Assembly: GCA_937941555.1 (NCBI GenBank) | Contig: CALDHJ010000440.1 | Location: forward strand, 1 to 14,494 | Direction of reading: 5' to 3' | Length of the DNA: 14,494 bases | Source of the DNA: an uncultured Granulosicoccaceae bacterium | GTDB taxonomy: Bacteria; Pseudomonadota; Gammaproteobacteria; CALCKW01 | Shown: positions 12,975 through 14,494 of the stretch, piece by piece | Layout of the letters: every line of letters begins with the position of its first letter | How positions within the stretch are numbered: the stretch's first letter is position 1 | Position numbers and translations under genes: made by a program | Notes under the pieces: model-generated | The model's database searches: none | What the model was told of the DNA's origin: nothing | The model's input: the letters and a program-made list of their open reading frames with translations, nothing else

Positions 12975-13769
12975 ATGAAACACTGGATCGTCATCGCCAC
13001 ACTTGCCTTGTTCACACTGACAGCATGTTCGGACTCGGATCCTGTCGCGAACACAGACGATGGCGGCTCCAACAGTGACAGCGAGACCATCGGTGATACC
13101 GACAACGAATCAGGAGACACCACCGGAAACGCCGATCAGGACCAAGGCGAAGACACCGATCCACCACCGCCGCCGTCGGAAACCGCCGCCCGCTACCGCA
13201 TCACATTCAACGCGACATGGAGCGCGCAGACCCACCCACTCGACTTTCCGGGCAACCCCCACTTCTCCGGTCTGGTTGGCGCCGTGCACAACGAGCAAGT
13301 TCAATTCTGGAACGCCGGCCAACTGGCAACAGATGGTATCGAGTTGATGGCTGAGACCGGCAACAAAACGACTCTGCTGACCGAAGTGGATACCGCCATT
13401 GCCAACGGCTACGCCAGCAGTGCGATATCGGGCGCAGGCATCGCCAACTCCCCGGGATCGGTCAGCGTCGAGGTCGAGGTTACGGTCAATTACCCTGAAG
13501 TAACGCTGGTCACGATGGTTGCACCAAGTCCCGACTGGTTTGTCGGCGTACACAACGTCTCATTGCTGCAGGAGGGCGTTTTCGTCTCTGGTCGCACCGT
13601 GGATCTGGCCGTGTACGACGCCGGAACGGACAGTGGCACCCGCTACACGTCGGGCGACATCGACACCGCGGGTCCGGAGCCGATCAGTCTGCTGACCAGC
13701 CAACCCGGAGACTCACCATTCACAAACGGACTGCCAATTGTTGGCCAATTGGTCTTTGAGAGGCTCTAG
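12975..13769 (+). CDS. Spondin-domain lipoprotein
   Basis: This 264-residue lipoprotein has a signal peptide with lipobox ending at C18 (LTAC). Residues 19-71 are an acidic linker rich in Asp, Ser, Asn and Glu, closing with PPPPP (63-67). Residues 73-225 match the spondin N-terminal domain (PF06468): YRITFNATWSAQTHP, FPGNPHFSGLVGAVHNE, ELMAETGN and VAPSPDWFVGVHNVSL. In animals this fold binds matrix or membranes; bacterial versions are surface or periplasmic proteins of unknown role. The start ATG 12975 has GAGAAAG upstream at 12963-12969. The linker suggests the domain is held away from the membrane, possibly at the cell surface. It is a single-gene unit; no partner is seen beside it. I see no convincing promoter in 12707-12974. 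Confidence 0.85.
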   Translation: MKHWIVIATLALFTLTACSDSDPVANTDDGGSNSDSETIGDTDNESGDTTGNADQDQGEDTDPPPPPSETAARYRITFNATWSAQTHPLDFPGNPHFSGLVGAVHNEQVQFWNAGQLATDGIELMAETGNKTTLLTEVDTAIANGYASSAISGAGIANSPGSVSVEVEVTVNYPEVTLVTMVAPSPDWFVGVHNVSLLQEGVFVSGRTVDLAVYDAGTDSGTRYTSGDIDTAGPEPISLLTSQPGDSPFTNGLPIVGQLVFERL

Positions 13770-13788
13770 CCAGCAGGTTGATGTGCGC

Positions 13789-13806
13789 TCGTGCGTTGCC
13801 GCACGA
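13789..13806. terminator. Short hairpin between spondin and EAL genes
   Basis: TCGTGCG (13789-13795) pairs with CGCACGA (13800-13806) around TTGC, 20 bp after the spondin-gene stop and in the 101-bp convergent gap. It lacks a U-tract. Confidence 0.35.
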
Positions 13807-13870
13807 CTAGGGCAGTCGCGCGCTGCCATGCCACACAGCGGTGCAAGCAACCGCTGCCAGACGCAACCGT

Positions 13871-14494
13871 CTACGCGGCAAACTTGAAGTCCGAAAAGTC
13901 GGACATCAACGTGCTCTTGACCAGCTCTTGTGGCTTGTGGATGTGATATCCCTGCGCGAAATCGACTCCCATCTCCTCGAGCAGGTCGAGTGACGCCTGG
14001 TTCTCGACAAACTCCGCCACAGTGAGTTTGCCCATGGCTTTTCCAACCCGGTCAATCGCCCTGATGAATTCCCGGTGCGCATGGTTTGTCTCGAGATCGC
14101 GCACGAACATGCCATCAATCTTTATGTAGTCCACCGGAAGGCTCTCAAGGTAGCCGAACGACGAGAATCCGCTGCCGAAATCATCCAGCGCAAGCTTGAA
14201 TCCCATGTCGTGCAACTGGATCAGAAAATCGCGCGCGTTCTTGCCCACTGCAGCGGTCTCGGTAATCTCGAGACACACCCTGCTGCTTGGCGTGTTGTAT
14301 TTCCCGGAGATGCTCTCGATGAAGCTCAGCACCTCGGCATCCCCGATCGAGCGCCCCGAGAGGTTGATGTTCACCAAGCAGTCATTCTGCGCCCCGAGCT
14401 GACCTTGGCGTAGCCACTTGAAGGTGTTCTCGATAACAAACTTGTCAATTCGAGGTGCAAGAGAGAAGCGCTCGGCGATGTCGAGAAACATGCC
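13871..14494 (-). CDS. EAL-domain cyclic-di-GMP phosphodiesterase, C-terminal part
   Basis: The last ~207 residues of a protein that continues past the right edge; the Met seen near the edge is internal (a Gly codon precedes it), so the true start and the EAL motif itself are outside. What is visible is most of an EAL domain. Numbering from that Met: NINLSG (41-46), EITETA (75-80), LDDFGSGFSSFGYL (102-115) with metal ligands D103-D104, YIKID (122-126) with K124, AEFVE (159-163) with E160, and QGY (180-182). All expected metal and catalytic residues in this part are present, so the domain should hydrolyse cyclic di-GMP to pGpG. The domain is at the C-terminus, as in GGDEF-EAL and PAS-EAL proteins; which domains precede it cannot be seen. 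Confidence 0.92.
   Translation of the reverse strand, partial: GMFLDIAERFSLAPRIDKFVIENTFKWLRQGQLGAQNDCLVNINLSGRSIGDAEVLSFIESISGKYNTPSSRVCLEITETAAVGKNARDFLIQLHDMGFKLALDDFGSGFSSFGYLESLPVDYIKIDGMFVRDLETNHAHREFIRAIDRVGKAMGKLTVAEFVENQASLDLLEEMGVDFAQGYHIHKPQELVKSTLMSDFSDFKFAA

Noticed and set aside
13734..13752. CCAATTG / CAATTGG inverted repeat near the end of the spondin gene, followed by TCTTT.
   Set aside because: It lies inside conserved coding sequence and the T-run is too short to call a terminator.
1..14494. CRISPR arrays, tRNA/rRNA genes, insertion sequences or attachment sites.
   Set aside because: No spaced direct-repeat array, cloverleaf, transposase or terminal-repeat pair was found when reading the window.

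Overview
The window is a stretch of GC-rich bacterial chromosome with Gram-negative traits: a periplasmic binding protein, lipoboxes, a Tat-type signal and convergent, tightly packed genes. Gene content (Frc/Rbs-type sugar ABC genes, an ABA4-like membrane protein, an agmatine-deiminase-family enzyme, an SPFH protein, an EAL protein, a spondin-domain lipoprotein) suits a marine or environmental gammaproteobacterium. An alphaproteobacterium cannot be excluded. I see no phage, IS, integron, CRISPR, tRNA or rRNA, so this looks like ordinary chromosome rather than an island.

Layout. (1) Positions 11-3087 (+) hold an ABC importer operon of ATPase, permease and periplasmic binding protein. The binding protein looks like LuxP, the AI-2 receptor of Vibrio, and keeps both arginines that I recall clamping borate in LuxP, although it sits in a transporter operon. 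A strong hairpin separates it from the next gene. (2) Positions 3153-5205 hold a TetR-family repressor (-) divergent from a two-gene membrane operon (+) of an ABA4/DUF4281-like protein and an unnamed seven-helix protein. Two related palindromes in the divergent promoter, 41 bp apart centre to centre, are very probably the repressor's operators. (3) Positions 5253-6359 (-) encode an agmatine-deiminase-family enzyme with a twin-arginine signal and a GTG start. (4) A membrane-anchored FKBP isomerase (+, 6719-7192) converges on an SPFH/prohibitin-like membrane protein (-, 7206-8138).

(5) Positions 8139-8769 have no convincing gene but contain two clear hairpins and a helically phased repeat. A stand-alone DUF3391 domain protein follows, without the HD-GYP domain it usually precedes. 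(6) Positions 9385-10080 form a complete transcription unit: a good sigma70-like promoter, a hairpin at the predicted 5' end of the mRNA, a lipoprotein made of 11-residue LEA-like repeats, and a textbook intrinsic terminator. (7) A GNAT acetyltransferase (-) is divergent from an M20D amidohydrolase (+), which converges through a hairpin on a membrane-anchored Mrr-type nuclease-fold protein with a C4 zinc finger (-). (8) A spondin-domain lipoprotein (+) converges on an EAL-domain phosphodiesterase (-) that runs off the right edge.

The strongest candidates for something new are the LuxP-like importer, the TetR/ABA4-like locus with its paired operators, the LEA-like lipoprotein with its 5' stem-loop, and the orphan DUF3391 protein. 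No multi-gene defence or mobile system is evident. Motif comparisons are from memory and no database was searched.
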